Below are positions 1 to 10,900 of a stretch of DNA of 64,000 nucleotides, in pieces (position 1 is the stretch's first letter; each line of letters opens with the position of its first letter). The DNA comes from Euglena gracilis. Its lineage: Eukaryota; Euglenida; Euglenophyceae; Euglenales. A program made the translations under genes and the position numbers. The notes under the pieces are model-generated. The model ran no database searches and was not told the DNA's origin. It was given only the letters and a program-made list of their open reading frames with translations. The DNA lies in NCBI GenBank assembly GCA_039621445.1, contig CP154955.1, positions 14,137,307 to 14,201,306 of the forward strand, given 5' to 3'.

Positions 1-104
1 CTCGTCCACCTTGCTTGGGCGACTTTTGGTGGGCAGGCTCCGCCCCGCCGCCGTGAGGTGTCCGGGACTGTGTAGCCCTGGCTGGGGGTCGGCGGTCTCT
101 GCAG

Positions 105-370
105 GGCACTGGGGGCTCGCTGGAGCCGGGTTGTGCGTGGCCGCCTGGGCACCCGGGCAACTGAGTGGGGCTCGCCGTGGCCCCTGGGGCACCCCTCCTC
201 GGCTGCAGCTCCCTGTCAGCGGCCCCCAGCGCCCCTCGAGGCTCCGGACCACCGGCCGGAGTTGCACAGCTGCAGGCACCCGCCATTCCACGGCTTCTCC
301 TGCCTCTGCCTGACCAGCCGCCCCTCCAGGCTCCCCTGGGGTTGCCTGGACGACACTGAAGCTGCTTAGG
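105..370 (+). other. GC-rich, exon-like stretch, unidentified
   Basis: GC-rich sequence preceded by an acceptor-like TCTGCAG ending at 104 and open in more than one plus-strand frame. One frame gives an Ala/Pro/Leu-rich peptide, another a Pro/Arg/His-rich one. No domain is recognised. It may belong to the same plus-strand host gene as the terminal exon at 1353-1510, since both share this GC-rich character against AT-rich surroundings. Neither frame nor boundaries can be fixed by eye. Confidence 0.2.
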
Positions 371-492
371 ATACCTTCGAGGCGGTCGGCCCACCCTCCT
401 CCATGCCCACACGCCTCGGGGAGCAACCTGTGGGTTTAGGAGGGGGGCGGCCTGCGTTGGTGGCATGCCTCGACTACATGGCATGCCCCCAG

Positions 493-575
493 GGTACCAC
501 CATGCCACTGAGGCTGGAGGTGCAGGTCCGATTTGGTACCCCGAGGTGGCCGTGGTTGGGAATGACATCAACGCG
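493..575 (+). CDS. Candidate internal exon of the left-edge host gene
   Basis: An acceptor (CCCCCAG ending at 492) precedes 83 bases open in a frame ending YPEVAVVGNDINA, followed by a possible donor GTGCAA at 576. The frame reads like globular coding sequence, but no family is recognised. Its end phase does not match the terminal exon at 1353, so either the donor is elsewhere or another exon lies between. Low confidence. Confidence 0.28.
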
Positions 576-726
576 GTGCAAAGGATTTGGGGATTTTCAA
601 GGGGCCTTCAGAAAGGAAATGTTTGGACTGCAAAAATCGATAAAAATAAATGCGCATACCTATGCATACGATCTGTATCTGCATCTGCATATGGATATGT
701 GTAGGATATGGGTGTATTTGTAAATG

Positions 727-1214
727 CATGCACGCATGTATGTATGTACGTATGTGTGTATGTATGTATGTATGTATGTATGTATGTATGCATGCATGTA
801 TGTATGTATGTATGTATGTATGTATGTATGTATGTATGTATGTATGTATGTATGTATGCATGCATGTATGTATGTATGTATGTATGTACGTATGTATGTA
901 TGTATGTATGTATGTATGTATGTATGTATGTATGTATGTATGTATGTATGCATGCATGCATGTATGTATGTATGCACATACGTACATACATACATACATA
1001 CATACATACATACATACATACATACATACATACATACATACATACATACATACATACATACATACATACATACATACATACATACATACATGCATACATA
1101 CACACATACATACACACATACATACATACATACATACATACATACATACATACATACATACATACATACATACATACATACATACATACATACACACATA
1201 CATACATACATATA

Positions 1215-1245
<31 letters not shown>

Positions 1246-1303
1246 TTACATATATATACATACATACGTACATACATAAATATGTACGTACGTACGTACG
1301 TAC
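727..1303. repeat. (ATGT)n / (ACAT)n tetranucleotide repeat forming a long inverted repeat
   Basis: About 250 bases of almost pure TGTA units (727 to ~974) switch abruptly to about 320 bases of ACAT units. The second half is the reverse complement of the first, so the tract is a near-perfect palindrome able to fold into a hairpin of roughly 250 bp per arm. Interruptions include CATG, CGTA and ACAC units. All long Cys/Met/Tyr or His/Ile/Tyr frames here are by-products of the repeat. It probably lies in the intron before the exon at 1353. Confidence 0.95.
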
Positions 1304-1352
1304 ATACCGCGTGGGGGGCATAGCCAACGTCCTCAACGCTTCTACCCCACAG

Positions 1353-1510
1353 GCCGCCTGGACGGGGAGAGGTTCATGACGCTCTCTGACCTCCCCCAGC
1401 CGGAGGGGCTGACGGAGGAGGAGTGGCACGCACTCTTTCAGGACCTGAGCACCTTCCAGCGCGTGGACATATCCTCCACGGAGCTGCGAAAGCAACCCCC
1501 GGGACCTTGA
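1353..1510 (+). CDS. Probable terminal exon of an unidentified host gene
   Basis: A strong acceptor, TCTACCCCACAG, ends at 1352. The following frame (first full codon at 1355) encodes about 51 residues, beginning RLDGERFMTLSDLPQPEGLT, acidic in the middle and ending RKQPPGP before a TGA at 1508-1510. Sharp codon-like composition and a clean stop suggest a real C-terminus. The segment LTEEEWHALFQDL looks like an amphipathic helix. The 5' exons lie to the left or outside the window. No family is recognised. Confidence 0.5.
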
Positions 1511-2119
1511 CGGCGTGCAGGCAGCCATTCCCGGCTTGTGTTGGGTTCTGATGTGAGAGTGGGCATTTGCACCTTCCCTTTCCACTTTATTTTAGCATTG
1601 TGTATTGATTTGCTCTCCAGAAGGCAAATGAAGGCGAGGCAATTCCGCAAATAAAGGCTCTGCGAAAGGGCGAAAGGCGGCCCGCAGGCATTTGCGCCTT
1701 CCAACCCCATCCAAGGCACAACGTGCGGTTGGCATCCATCCCCATGCTACACACCGCCAGAACTTTGGGAAAGTGAAAGCTCTTTTGAGGTTTTTATGAG
1801 GCACAGAGAATTGTTTCAGACCTTTTTTTTGTCAAATACCATTTGATTGGTGCAAAAAAAAAAAGCACAAGCCCCCGCACCGCACCCTCTCCTTCACTTA
1901 TGGATTTCTCTCATCAAATTCTGGGTCTCTTTTGGTTCGAGTAAAAGCAGACTTTTTGTGGCTGATCTTGAACCTCCCCCAAGGTGTTCAGCATGATTAA
2001 AAAAAATACATTTTGGCCAAATTTTCTGTTGAACCAAACAGAATTTTTTTGTCTGAGTGTGCGAACACCTGCAACCCCTTTGTCCTCAATTTTTTTTGCA
2101 GGACTTTCATAGTGACATG
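1511..2119. other. Non-coding flank, probable 3' UTR and intergenic
   Basis: AT-rich sequence with T and A homopolymers and no exon-like stretch. The first part presumably includes the 3' UTR of the gene ending at 1510. Nothing else is visible before the DIRS fragment that follows. Confidence 0.4.
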
Positions 2120-2296
2120 AAAAATTTTTGGAGGGACCACAGACTGTCGAAATCAATAAAATTATGCTGCCCAAAAAGGTTCACTCTGGAAAACATGCAC
2201 ACCGTCTTCCCCACCTTGAAAAAACGGGCTGGGTCAGCTAAAAAAGATGCATACTTTCATCTGGGTCTGGAAAACAATTTCAAAAAAAATGTCTGA
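2120..2296 (+). pseudogene. DIRS-type reverse transcriptase fragment
   Basis: The plus-strand peptide contains PKRFTLENMHTVFPTLKK and KKDAYFHLGLENN. It aligns by eye with the RT segment of the DIRS element at 38.4-38.5 kb, around PQKFRLEHMGNIFPYLRKG and LKDAYFHLKLHSS. The catalytic YxDD box is missing and the first catalytic motif is altered. It runs directly into DIRS terminal-repeat sequence at ~2300, so this is the remnant of an older, internally deleted DIRS element. Confidence 0.65.
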
Positions 2297-2299
2297 GCC

Positions 2300-3225
2300 T
2301 CGTACCCCCTCGAGGAAAGCCGAAAGGGGAGGAAGGGACACCGAGGGCGAAGCACAAAGACATTGTGAGGCCATGCGGCGGTGCTGTTTGGATTGTTTTT
2401 TTTTGCGCCGGGTTAGGAGTCCCCGCTAAGTGCCGCCTCGCCGGAGTTGGCTGACGATGCTGCTCCGACTTTGCGGCGAGACGACACCCCGGGCTCCGCA
2501 CTTTGCCATTGTGAGGCCATGCCTTGCTCGCCAGCGGTTTGTTTTGATTGTTTTTGAGCGGTGGGTTAGGAGTCCGCGCTTAGTGCCTTTTTTCGCCAGA
2601 GTTGGCTGATTCCCAAATTTCCCTTCGACACCCAGAAGAAAGGAAAAAAATCTACGCACGAAGTCGAACCAACCCGGACCGGACCCGGACCCGGACCGGC
2701 CCGGACCTGTTGGCATTTCAGGAGCATGTTTTGGGCTGAGCATTATTGCGGAGCCCGAGGTGTCGTCGATCGCCCCTCTCCTCTGCTCCGCCCTTATGGG
2801 CACTTCCTCTCTGGTCATGCTTTCTCGTACTCCCCCGAGGCAAAAGGACAAGGGAGGAAGGGACACCGAGGCGAAGCACAAAGACCTTGTGAGGCCATGC
2901 CTTGCTCGCCGGCGGTGTTGTTTGGATTGTTTTTTTTTGCGCTGGGTTAGGAGTCCCCGCTAAGTGCCGCCTCGCCGGAGTTGGCTGACGATGCTGCTCC
3001 GACTTTGCGACGTCGCGCCCCGGGCTCCGCACTTTGCCATTGTGAGGCCATGCCTTGCTCGCCGGCGGTTTATTTTGATTGTTTTTGCGCGGTGGGTTAG
3101 GAGTCCGCGCTTAGTGCCTTTTTTCGCCAGAGTTGGCTGATTCCTAAATTTCCCTTCGACACCCAGAAGAAAGGAAAAAAATCTACACACGAAGTCGAAC
3201 CAAGAGAAGAAGTCAAGTCAACAGA
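2300..3225. repeat. Duplicated DIRS-A terminal-repeat modules
   Basis: Two copies (about 2300-2690 and 2827-3225) of a composite are present. In each, a 3'-type terminal repeat (GAGGAAGGGACACCGAGG onward) is joined directly to a 5'-type terminal repeat beginning GGGCTCCGCACTTTGCC, and both arms run to a shared inner GTTGGCTGA. Between them (2741-2760 and ~2820-2870) lie reverse complements of the outer ends, as expected of a DIRS internal complementary region. The same repeat recurs inverted at ~36290-36441, which defines a family here called DIRS-A. Confidence 0.65.
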
Positions 3226-3404
3226 ATATTCAGAGAGAGGAGCTATTCAACGTTTGGTCAAGTTTGGAAAAAAATGATACCTACTGGAGAAGGTGTTCTT
3301 CCTGACGGAAAGGTTAACCGACCCCCGCGTTGAGAACAACGTCTACACCAGGAATTTAACATTGAAACTGTGGTCAAGACCTAAATATCAAGCTTAATTG
3401 GAAT

Positions 3405-3842
3405 TTGAAAAGAACTATGAAAGACCTGCGAGCTCAGAAGCAACAGCTGGACAACACCGTGCCCGAGAAGATACCGTTGGAGAACCTGCCGGTGCGGCCT
3501 CCATCTGGCAATCCGTGCCTTTCCCCCAAAAGAAAATTTCCTTTTCAGAACATTCCTCAACCCCAAAAAGGGACAGCCACAGCCCTTGGAAATTGGTGGC
3601 CAAAAAACCAAAGAGATAACCAATATCAAGCCCATTCTATCAGAAGTTGGGCCCTGTCCCCCACAAGGGGCAGCAATGGAGGCCCCAAGGTGGTCATCCA
3701 CCAAAGTCCCCAGCAATTCAAAACCCCCGTGCGGGCAGATGGAATGTGGGCCAAGGAGGACAACATCGGCCAGGCCTTGGAGGCCAATTCTGCAAGCACA
3801 TGCCCACTGGACGGGGCAAAAATGGTCTGTTTAAAACCCTGA
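3405..3842 (+). pseudogene. DIRS-A ORF1 (gag-like) fragment
   Basis: A 145-codon plus-strand frame follows a 5'-type DIRS-A terminal repeat. It begins with a charged segment (MKRTMKDLRAQKQQLDN) and continues as a Pro/Gln/Gly-rich low-complexity chain. Its end, around KHMPTGRGKN in a neighbouring frame, matches KQMPIGRGR in the minus-strand DIRS-A gag at 31.6-32.1 kb. That supports both as the nucleic-acid-binding ORF1 of DIRS-A. Downstream of ~3880 the sequence switches to an inverted DIRS-A pol, so this copy is truncated by a rearrangement. Confidence 0.5.
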
Positions 3843-3889
3843 AAATGTCTCCCATCATCAACCCCTCAAAAGGGTGATTATTGATGATT

Positions 3890-5374
3890 GATGTGTGATG
3901 ATTGATGTGCAAAATGGAGTCTTTTCTCCAAAATTCCTGCACAATTTATCCTGTGTGGATGTCTAGCCCCCCCCAGGCATGGGTGCTGCTGTCTGAGTGC
4001 AAAATTCTGGTTGCATTTCTGTGGAAGGGTCTGCCCCCCCAGGTGTCCAGCAGAATTTTTATTTCCCTTAATTGGGCTTTGATTTCCTGGGAAATGGGGT
4101 GTTTTGAGTCCCAGGGGGCTGTGGACTTTGCCACCAAAAAAATTGCCAGGGTGTCCGTAAAAGCCCTTAAAAAGGGCAGGGCCATTAGGTTGCATCTGAT
4201 TTGGCCCAAAATGGCAGCCAACTGCCTTTTTGACATGTAATCTTTTTCACGATTTTTCCCAGCTCCTTTTTTATGGTTTTGACTTTCAGGGGGGGCACCT
4301 GTAGCTTTCCTTCCTGGAAGTTCAGTTGAAAACCCAGATGGGTTACCACTTGTGTGGGCTGGAGGGTGGACTTTTTTATATTGATTTTGAACCCAGAATC
4401 CAGCAAATCTTTGACAACTCTGTTCAGGTGATTTTGCAATGTGTTTTGCGTGGGGGCCACCAGCAAAATGTCGTCCACGTAAATAAACACCTGGATGCCT
4501 CTTTTTCTCCACAGCTTTTCGAACGTTTTCATCACTGACATGAAAATTTGGGGCATTACATTTAGCAAAAAGCAGCCTGTTTGAAATTCCCAGGTCTGCC
4601 CCCCCCCACCTGACGCCTTAAAAATGGCCTTAGGCCTGGACCTAATGGAATATGAAAATAGGCATCCTTTAGGTCTATTTTTGCTGCCCAGTGGCCTTTT
4701 TCCAAAACTGGAAAAATGTGCTGGATATGATCCAGCTTGAAAGGTTTTACTTGAAACTGCTGATTTATTTCTCTGCAGTCGCTGATCATTCTCCACTTGG
4801 TTGTTCTCCCTTCTGGTTTCGAAATTAAAAACCATGGGATCAAATGCTGGGTTTTTGAGTCCCAAACTCGTTTCACTGCCCCAGTTTTTTCGTAAACCAA
4901 CAGTATTTTTTCTGCCTGGTTCAGGTCCAGGTTGGCTCTGGGTTTTGGGTGGGTGGACAATTTTGGGGGATTCACCCAGGGGGGTTGAATTCCATTTTTT
5001 ATCAATTGACACGTTGCTGGGGAGGCATTTTTTGTCCACCATTTTAGACTTTTCTGAAGTCTTTGGTACAGGGGGGTGTCTCCCCATTTTTCCTCCATGG
5101 AGTGTATTTTCCCAACTAGATGATTTTCTAGGTGCTGGGTGGGGGGTGTTGGACATTGCACCCCTGGTGCCACTGGGGATTGAGTATTCTCTGAAGGTGG
5201 CTGGGGGGGTGTGCATGCTCTGCTCACAGACTCTCTGATCCTCCACTTTGTCATTGGCGTTGTCGATTGACATACCATAGGGGCCCCATTTTGGATCTCC
5301 CCCTTGTTTTGTTTTGCCCCTGCCATGGGCATTGACAAAGAATTTTGAGGGGGGGTTGCCCCCTTATCCTCCAC
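3890..5374 (-). pseudogene. DIRS-A pol: reverse transcriptase and start of RNase H, truncated
   Basis: Minus-strand frames carry RT motifs in order: SDCREINQQFQVKPFKLDHI, KIDLKDAYFHIPLGPG, the catalytic box FIYVDDILLVAP at about 4466-4500, and thumb sequence. They are followed by an RNase H-like HSDSSTHAWGG near 3970-4000. The frame is broken between ~4560 and 4620, near a C8 run at 4600-4607. The methyltransferase-like and tyrosine-recombinase regions are absent because the copy ends at the inversion junction near 3880. This is the downstream part of the DIRS-A copy into which the Ty3 element inserted. Confidence 0.75.
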
Positions 5375-6044
5375 TGCCCCTGTGGGGGCATCCTCCTGGG
5401 GCTGCCACCGTACATTGAAACCCCCTGCTGGGGGACAGCATTTTAGCTTCTGGGGGTTCTCCCCTTCTGATAATTGATGGCCCCAATGGCCTTGAATTTG
5501 TTGTTGTTGAGGATGGTGTTGGGCCCAATGGCCTTGATAAGAATGACAATGGCCCCAGTGGCGTCGCTGATAATTCTGGCCCCACTGGACTTCTTGGCGT
5601 CCCCATTGACTTCTCTTTGATCTTGGGCGCCATGCCCATTGAAAATCTTGGGGGGCCTCTGGGGGCCAATCCTTTTCCCCTGATAGGGTTTGTGATGAAG
5701 AAATGGTTGGGGGGGTGTTGTGGACCTGTCCTGTTGGCTGTTTGGACAGCCACGCTCCGGCCTAGAAGAGGCTCCGGAAGTGAAAGTTGGGAAACGGCCG
5801 AGTGACGCCCTAAATTGAATATCTTTGGATAGCGATCTGAAAGGCGCATCCAATGATATGGGGGCTGGCTGTGGAATTACAGTTTTCCAGGTGCCATCCC
5901 CCAGATTTTTACAAATTAAGAGATCACAACTGGTTAAGAAAGGAGCCTGTGGACGCGCGGACCAAATCCCCCCCAATTGGAAGGGACTCCAACACACAAA
6001 ACATACAGAAATGGACTCAGGGTGTATGGTTCAGCCATAGACCC
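5375..6044 (-). pseudogene. DIRS-A ORF1/linker remnant left of the Ty3 insertion
   Basis: Minus-strand frames are rich in Gly, Pro, Ser and Arg, with repeated GPLGP- and IGAI-like units typical of the low-complexity DIRS gag region seen in the other copies. No folded domain is visible. The segment ends where the Ty3 LTR begins (TAGTCAGG at 6045). The matching upstream part of the same gag is found beyond the other LTR at 31637-32088. Confidence 0.5.
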
Positions 6045-7312
6045 TAGTCAGGAGGGTTGGGATTTTGCCAAAAGGAGACTGTGGATGATCAGTGGGTTGG
6101 ACAGAGAGGCCACAGGGTCTAGAGGTTCAAGGCCTCTAGACTAGCTTTTATCCTCACAAACACCCCCTGAAGCCTCCAGAGTCCTGAAGGGAGGTTTTGA
6201 TGGGAGGTTTTGGACGTCCACAGGGTTTAGACCTGTGGATTGTTCAGAAACTCACCCCGGAAAGCACAAGGGAGGTTTTGAGGGGAGCTTTTGGACGTCC
6301 ACAAGGTTTAGACCTGTGGATTGTTCAGAAGCTCGCCCTGAAAAGCAAATGGGGGCTAGGCTGCCTCCTCCATGCCCTAAATGTGACCATTTTGCAGAAT
6401 GGTTGCATGAGATGGGGTGGAAAACGCTTTTTGTTTGTGCAAGTTCAAATTACAAATGGGGCCAATCTCGGCATGGAATGGCCGGACCCGAAGTCCAGTG
6501 GACAGAATTTCAAGGATTTGCAAGAATCTTTGGGACCCAAACGGAGGTGAATTATACTGAATTTACAGTGCTGCCTCAGCCCGTATCGAATGGTGGACCA
6601 AGGAGTTTCAGGAGCCTGTCAGTCGGATGGCTGGTCCAAAACCTTTTTCTGAGGCGTGGTAATGGCAACAATCCACTCCCAGATTGGGTTTTCAGAATAT
6701 TTTCATTCTCCCCTGGCCCTGTGGTGAGGAGTTCAGCCTCGGGCAGGGGGGGGGCAGCCTTGGGGCATTTCCTCCCCTGGACCCCCATTTCTGGAAGAGG
6801 TCGGGCCAGAACGGGGGGGGGGGGCAGCCCAGGGGTATTTCTTCCCCTGAACCCTCGTTTCTGGATGTTCACGGGCCAGAACGGGGGGGGGTCAGATTAT
6901 TTTTGTTTGCGAACCCCGGTTCCCAACCCGAGCATGATTTGGCAGAACCGTGCTGGGGGGGGGGCTGATCGAGGGGTATTTTTATTCTCCCACCATTAAA
7001 GTCGGCTGTGCTTTTATGGAATATTCACAGGGTTCGGAGAATCATTTGCTGCCGAGGGTGATTTTTTATCAGGGCTATCCAAGGTTCGTATGGTCATTGG
7101 ACCAGCGACCGTTGGAAGCAACGGACAGCCAGGGTATGTGGCTGGTCCAGATTTTGCAGCGAACTCCTCAGCTTTCTGCGGCTGTGGACCCAGCCCTTGC
7201 TGGGCTGGACCGCGACCCCAATACCAGAAGGAGTGCCCAGTTTTTATGTCGGAGACTTTTGGTTTCTTTCCCCATCAGGTTACGGCTGTCAGCCAACACC
7301 TGGGGTGGGGGG

Positions 7313-7319
7313 TATAAAA
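7313..7319 (+). promoter_or_regulatory. TATA-like box in the 5' LTR
   Basis: TATAAAA follows a G run and is conserved in the other LTR at 29288-29294. It is a plausible core promoter for retrotransposon transcription. The LINE insertion downstream would separate this copy from gag by ~8 kb. Confidence 0.45.
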
Positions 7320-7806
7320 CCCTGAATTCAGGCTGTTTCGTGCTGAAGACAGGGTGTGACAGACCAAATGTTTTTTCCCAACCCTGAAATATGGCTGGGC
7401 GGCCAAATTAAGGGGGGGGGACAATATTAAATCACGCCCACCACAGATTTACGGCCGTAGACCGATAATCTGGGTTTAGGGGGCAGAAAGAATGGTTATT
7501 TTTCCCCCCTCCTCCTGAAACCTGGGCTGGTGGTCAGGTCGGGGGGGGGACATGTCAATCCCTCCCCAGCAGAAGTGCGGCTGGAAGTATGCCGAATTCT
7601 GGGCTGGGGGGGGGGGCAGCAGGGCAGACCTTTTTAATACTCTTTTCCCCCTGACCTGGGCTGGCAGATTTCAGGTCGGGGGGGGATGCAAATCCCTCCC
7701 CAGCAGAAATACAGCTAGAAGTATGCCGAATTCTGGGCTGGGGGGGGGCAGCCGGTCAGACATTTCTTTTTAAAACTCTTTCCCCCTGACCTGGGCTGGC
7801 CGAGGC

Positions 7807-7825
7807 CGAAGACAGGTCGGGGGGG
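7807..7825. repeat. Target-site duplication of the LINE, left copy
   Basis: CGAAGACAGGTC followed by seven G. The same string occurs at the other border of the LINE at 15701 and only once in the uninterrupted 3' LTR (near 29646). This is direct evidence for target-primed insertion. Confidence 0.85.
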
Positions 7826-7926
7826 TGGGGGTTCGGTCGGAGCAGTGAGGGTCACTCACCGCGGGGCGCTATGTGAGCCCATAGAGTAGAACTCCAGGAT
7901 ATGCTCAGCGCCCCTTCCCTCCTCCT

Positions 7927-10900
7927 TCAGGTTGGCGGGCCTGCAGCCGCACGGCCATGAGCAGCCGGCTGTCGTCGTTGCGGCTGGAGCCAGCAGTCCA
8001 TGGTGGACTGACGGGGTTGCCGCGGGGTAGAATCCTCCAGCCCCGCGGATTGTGCGGAGGCTGCCCGGGCTGCTGGGGGTGGTTTGGCCACTGGGGGTCG
8101 GGTTGGCGGAGCTGTGCGACGTCGCTTCGCTGGGGCCACCTCTTCCACTGGGCGGGGTCGGCGAGACCCCGAGCCGGGCAGAGCTTCCTGCAAGGACTCC
8201 AGATAGCCCTTCCACCGCTGCACGAACAGGTCATACCACTCCCGGGGCTCTTCCTCCGCTGGCCGCAGGATCTGCACGGACCAGCGTGTACAGTGGGACG
8301 TCGGCAGCCCCGGCGCAAGCGGCACAGAAAAAGACCGGCATGTCAGCCAGCCCGCAAGCTCATCATCGCGGGCGACCTGGTGCTGCAGGCGCCTGGTGAA
8401 ACCCAGCACGAGGTTGGACTCCGAGCCTCCTGCTGTTGAAGGGAAGGGCCGCCCGTGGTCCACCTCCCAGAGCAGCATGAGGGCCATGCTAGCCTCACCA
8501 CTCTCCACCGGTACGGGCCGCAGGTGGCGATGACCACGCAGCCAGGCGGCTAGGCCGGCGTCCGCGGTCTCCACGGAGGTGACAGCGAGCTGAGAGGGAT
8601 GAGCGGCTTCCACACGCTCCCGCTGCCGGCGCCAGGCAGCGGAGTCCAGCCGCTTCTTGGGGGCTCGGTTGTACATCCAGCTCCCGCGGTGGGCGATGCG
8701 CCGTTGCAGCGGGGGGTCCAGTTCCCCGGACTGCAGGAGGTTGCCGAGGACCTTCCCAAACCCGGTCAGCCGACTGGAGAGGGCCGCGCCAGGGGTCTGG
8801 GTGTACGGTTGGCCCGTCTGCTCCTCGAAGAAGGCCAGCAAGGTCTCCGTCAAGCTGCCATGCGCCACAGGGCAGACTTCGGTCTCTTCACGCAGAAGGC
8901 GGAGGAGACGGTCTCGAAGCCAGCGGCGGCGAAGTTCTCCACACGGGGGTGCGGGGGGGTCCAGCAGGCTGGCGGCGTTGGCGGCTGGAGGGGAGGCGGG
9001 AGCTTGACGCCGCAGGGTTTCGATCTGGCGGAGCTCCGGCACGCTGAGACGGCGTTCGGGAGGGAGAGGGCACGGCCGGCGGAGACCCGACGACGATGAT
9101 GGCTCTGAGGGGCCTGTGTCGCTGGGAGGGCAGTCCGCCGCCGGGTCTGTCGCGGGGCCAGCAGGGTGGACCGGGCAGGTGGCGGCCAGTTCTCCACGGC
9201 GCCGCATGATCTCGGCCACGCGCTCTGCCAAGGCTAGGTGCAGCGCCGCCTTGAATCTGGAGGCCACTGACTCCGGCAGATGGAGATGGACGACGGAGGA
9301 CATCGGGATGAGGGCGGCGAGGAGCGGGAACCGATGGTCCTCCAGCCAGGTGACTGGGGGGAGCGGGCCCTCAACCCGAGACTGGTGGGAGGCGGCAGCC
9401 CACGCCTCGCGCAGCAGGGACAGGTACTCCGCAGAGCCTGTAGCGGTACAGCCAGCCAGCACATGTGACTCGTCCTCGAAGGGGTCGCCGCAGCACAGGC
9501 ATGCTGGCGAAATGACATTGCCGATCTTGTGGCGCGCCAGCCTGTCCCGCGTCGCGAGGCAGCCGCAGCGGATGCGGGCGATCCACTTCACCACGGCTGG
9601 CGGGGCACGGTGAGCGAAGGAGTCGCGGTGCACCAGGGGACGACGGAAGACTCCTGTCGACGCCACCCAGTCAAAGAGCACGCCCGCCGGGTAGACGATG
9701 TCCAGCCGTGGCCGGGGCTGCCGCGTCGAGGAAGATTGCCGGCAGCGCCCCCACCAGGCCGTCTGGAGCGTACGAGCGACGTCCAGCACAGGGCAGCCGT
9801 CGGCTGCCAGCAGCACCACCGGGTCACCGTGGATGGTCAGGAGCGGCCGCAGCGGAGGTGGTCGTACCGACGAGGAGGAGGCCCCAGCCGCAGCCCGTTT
9901 TGCTAGGGCGTCCACCGTGTCGTTTCCGATAGCCTTCGGCAGACCGAGGCGCACCCCACGGTCGTCATGTGCCAGCACCTTCTCCAGGGTAGGGGGGCAG
10001 ATGCAGGCTTGCATCGCCAGCAGCACCGCGCGCACCTCGGCGCGGTCAGGGCAACGCAGCCGACGAGCATCGGACATGGTGGCCCAGCCGTGCAGCAGGT
10101 GGAGGGCGCTCAGCGAGTCGGTGAGGACCAGCTCCGGCTGCAGCTCCAGCGCCAGCTCCAGCGCCAGCAGCTCACAGTGAGTACTGCTCCTCGGTGTTGG
10201 TACATGCAGCAGGAGGGACTCCTCGGTGTCGGGTTGCCAGACCGCTGCACCGCCGCCCGATGCAGCCACAGAGCCGTCCGTGAACACAGCCCGCGGCAGC
10301 AGGGGGTCGTCCTGGGGGGTCAGCACCACTGTGCCTGAACAGGTGGGCTCGTCCAGCAGCCGCGGCCAGCGTGACGCTCGGGCGCACTCACTGTTGCGGA
10401 TGATTTTCCACCTGACGGAGGAGAGGGCCAGACGCAGGGCCAGGGACGGCTCAGCCCACGTAGATCCCCGGCACGCGACGAGACGATGGACGACACCAGC
10501 CACTCCGGTCGTATTGGCCAGCAGCTGCAGCCAGCGGAGTTGGAGCAGCCGGACGTACAGCATGGGGTGCAGGGGGGCCGTTTCCCCCAGCGGCCAGCCT
10601 AGGGCGATCTCCGGGGCCGCCCAGGCGTTGAGGGACAGCGGCGGGCGGGAGGTGATGGCGGCCTTCCCCGCGGCCACTAGGGGCAGCAGCAGGTTCCCTC
10701 GGACGTGGCGGACTTCACAGCCATACAACGCCTTTGGCAGCACCGTCGTCCGCCACAGGATGGACTTCAGCGCGGCTGGCAGGGGGATGCCACGAAGGCG
10801 TTGAGCAGCCTGCAGGGCCTTTTCGAGCCGCGGCTCCCAGTGGGCGGTGTCGGCCTGTGTGCCTGGAAGGCCCAGCTCCACGCCGACGAAGCGGAAGCTC

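Larger units (their letters stand above)
6045..7825 (+). repeat. 5' LTR of the Ty3-like element, left part
   Basis: Matches 28090-29660 almost base for base, but this copy has an extra ~70 base duplication around 6190-6260 (the GGACGTCCAC..GGTTTAGACC unit) and an extra unit near 7620-7690. The sequence is loaded with G runs of 7-11 bases. Part of it can be read as a weak open frame (6235-6999), also present in the other LTR. The LINE insertion ends this part. Confidence 0.85.

Noticed and set aside
568-1585. Several 200-325 codon frames on both strands rich in Cys/Met/Tyr/Val or His/Ile/Tyr/Thr
   Set aside because: They are readings of the ATGT/ACAT tetranucleotide repeat, which has no stop in most frames.
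7957-9099. Plus-strand ORFs of 115-310 codons across the LINE
   Set aside because: Antisense shadows of the GC-rich minus-strand LINE ORFs, which carry all the recognisable motifs.
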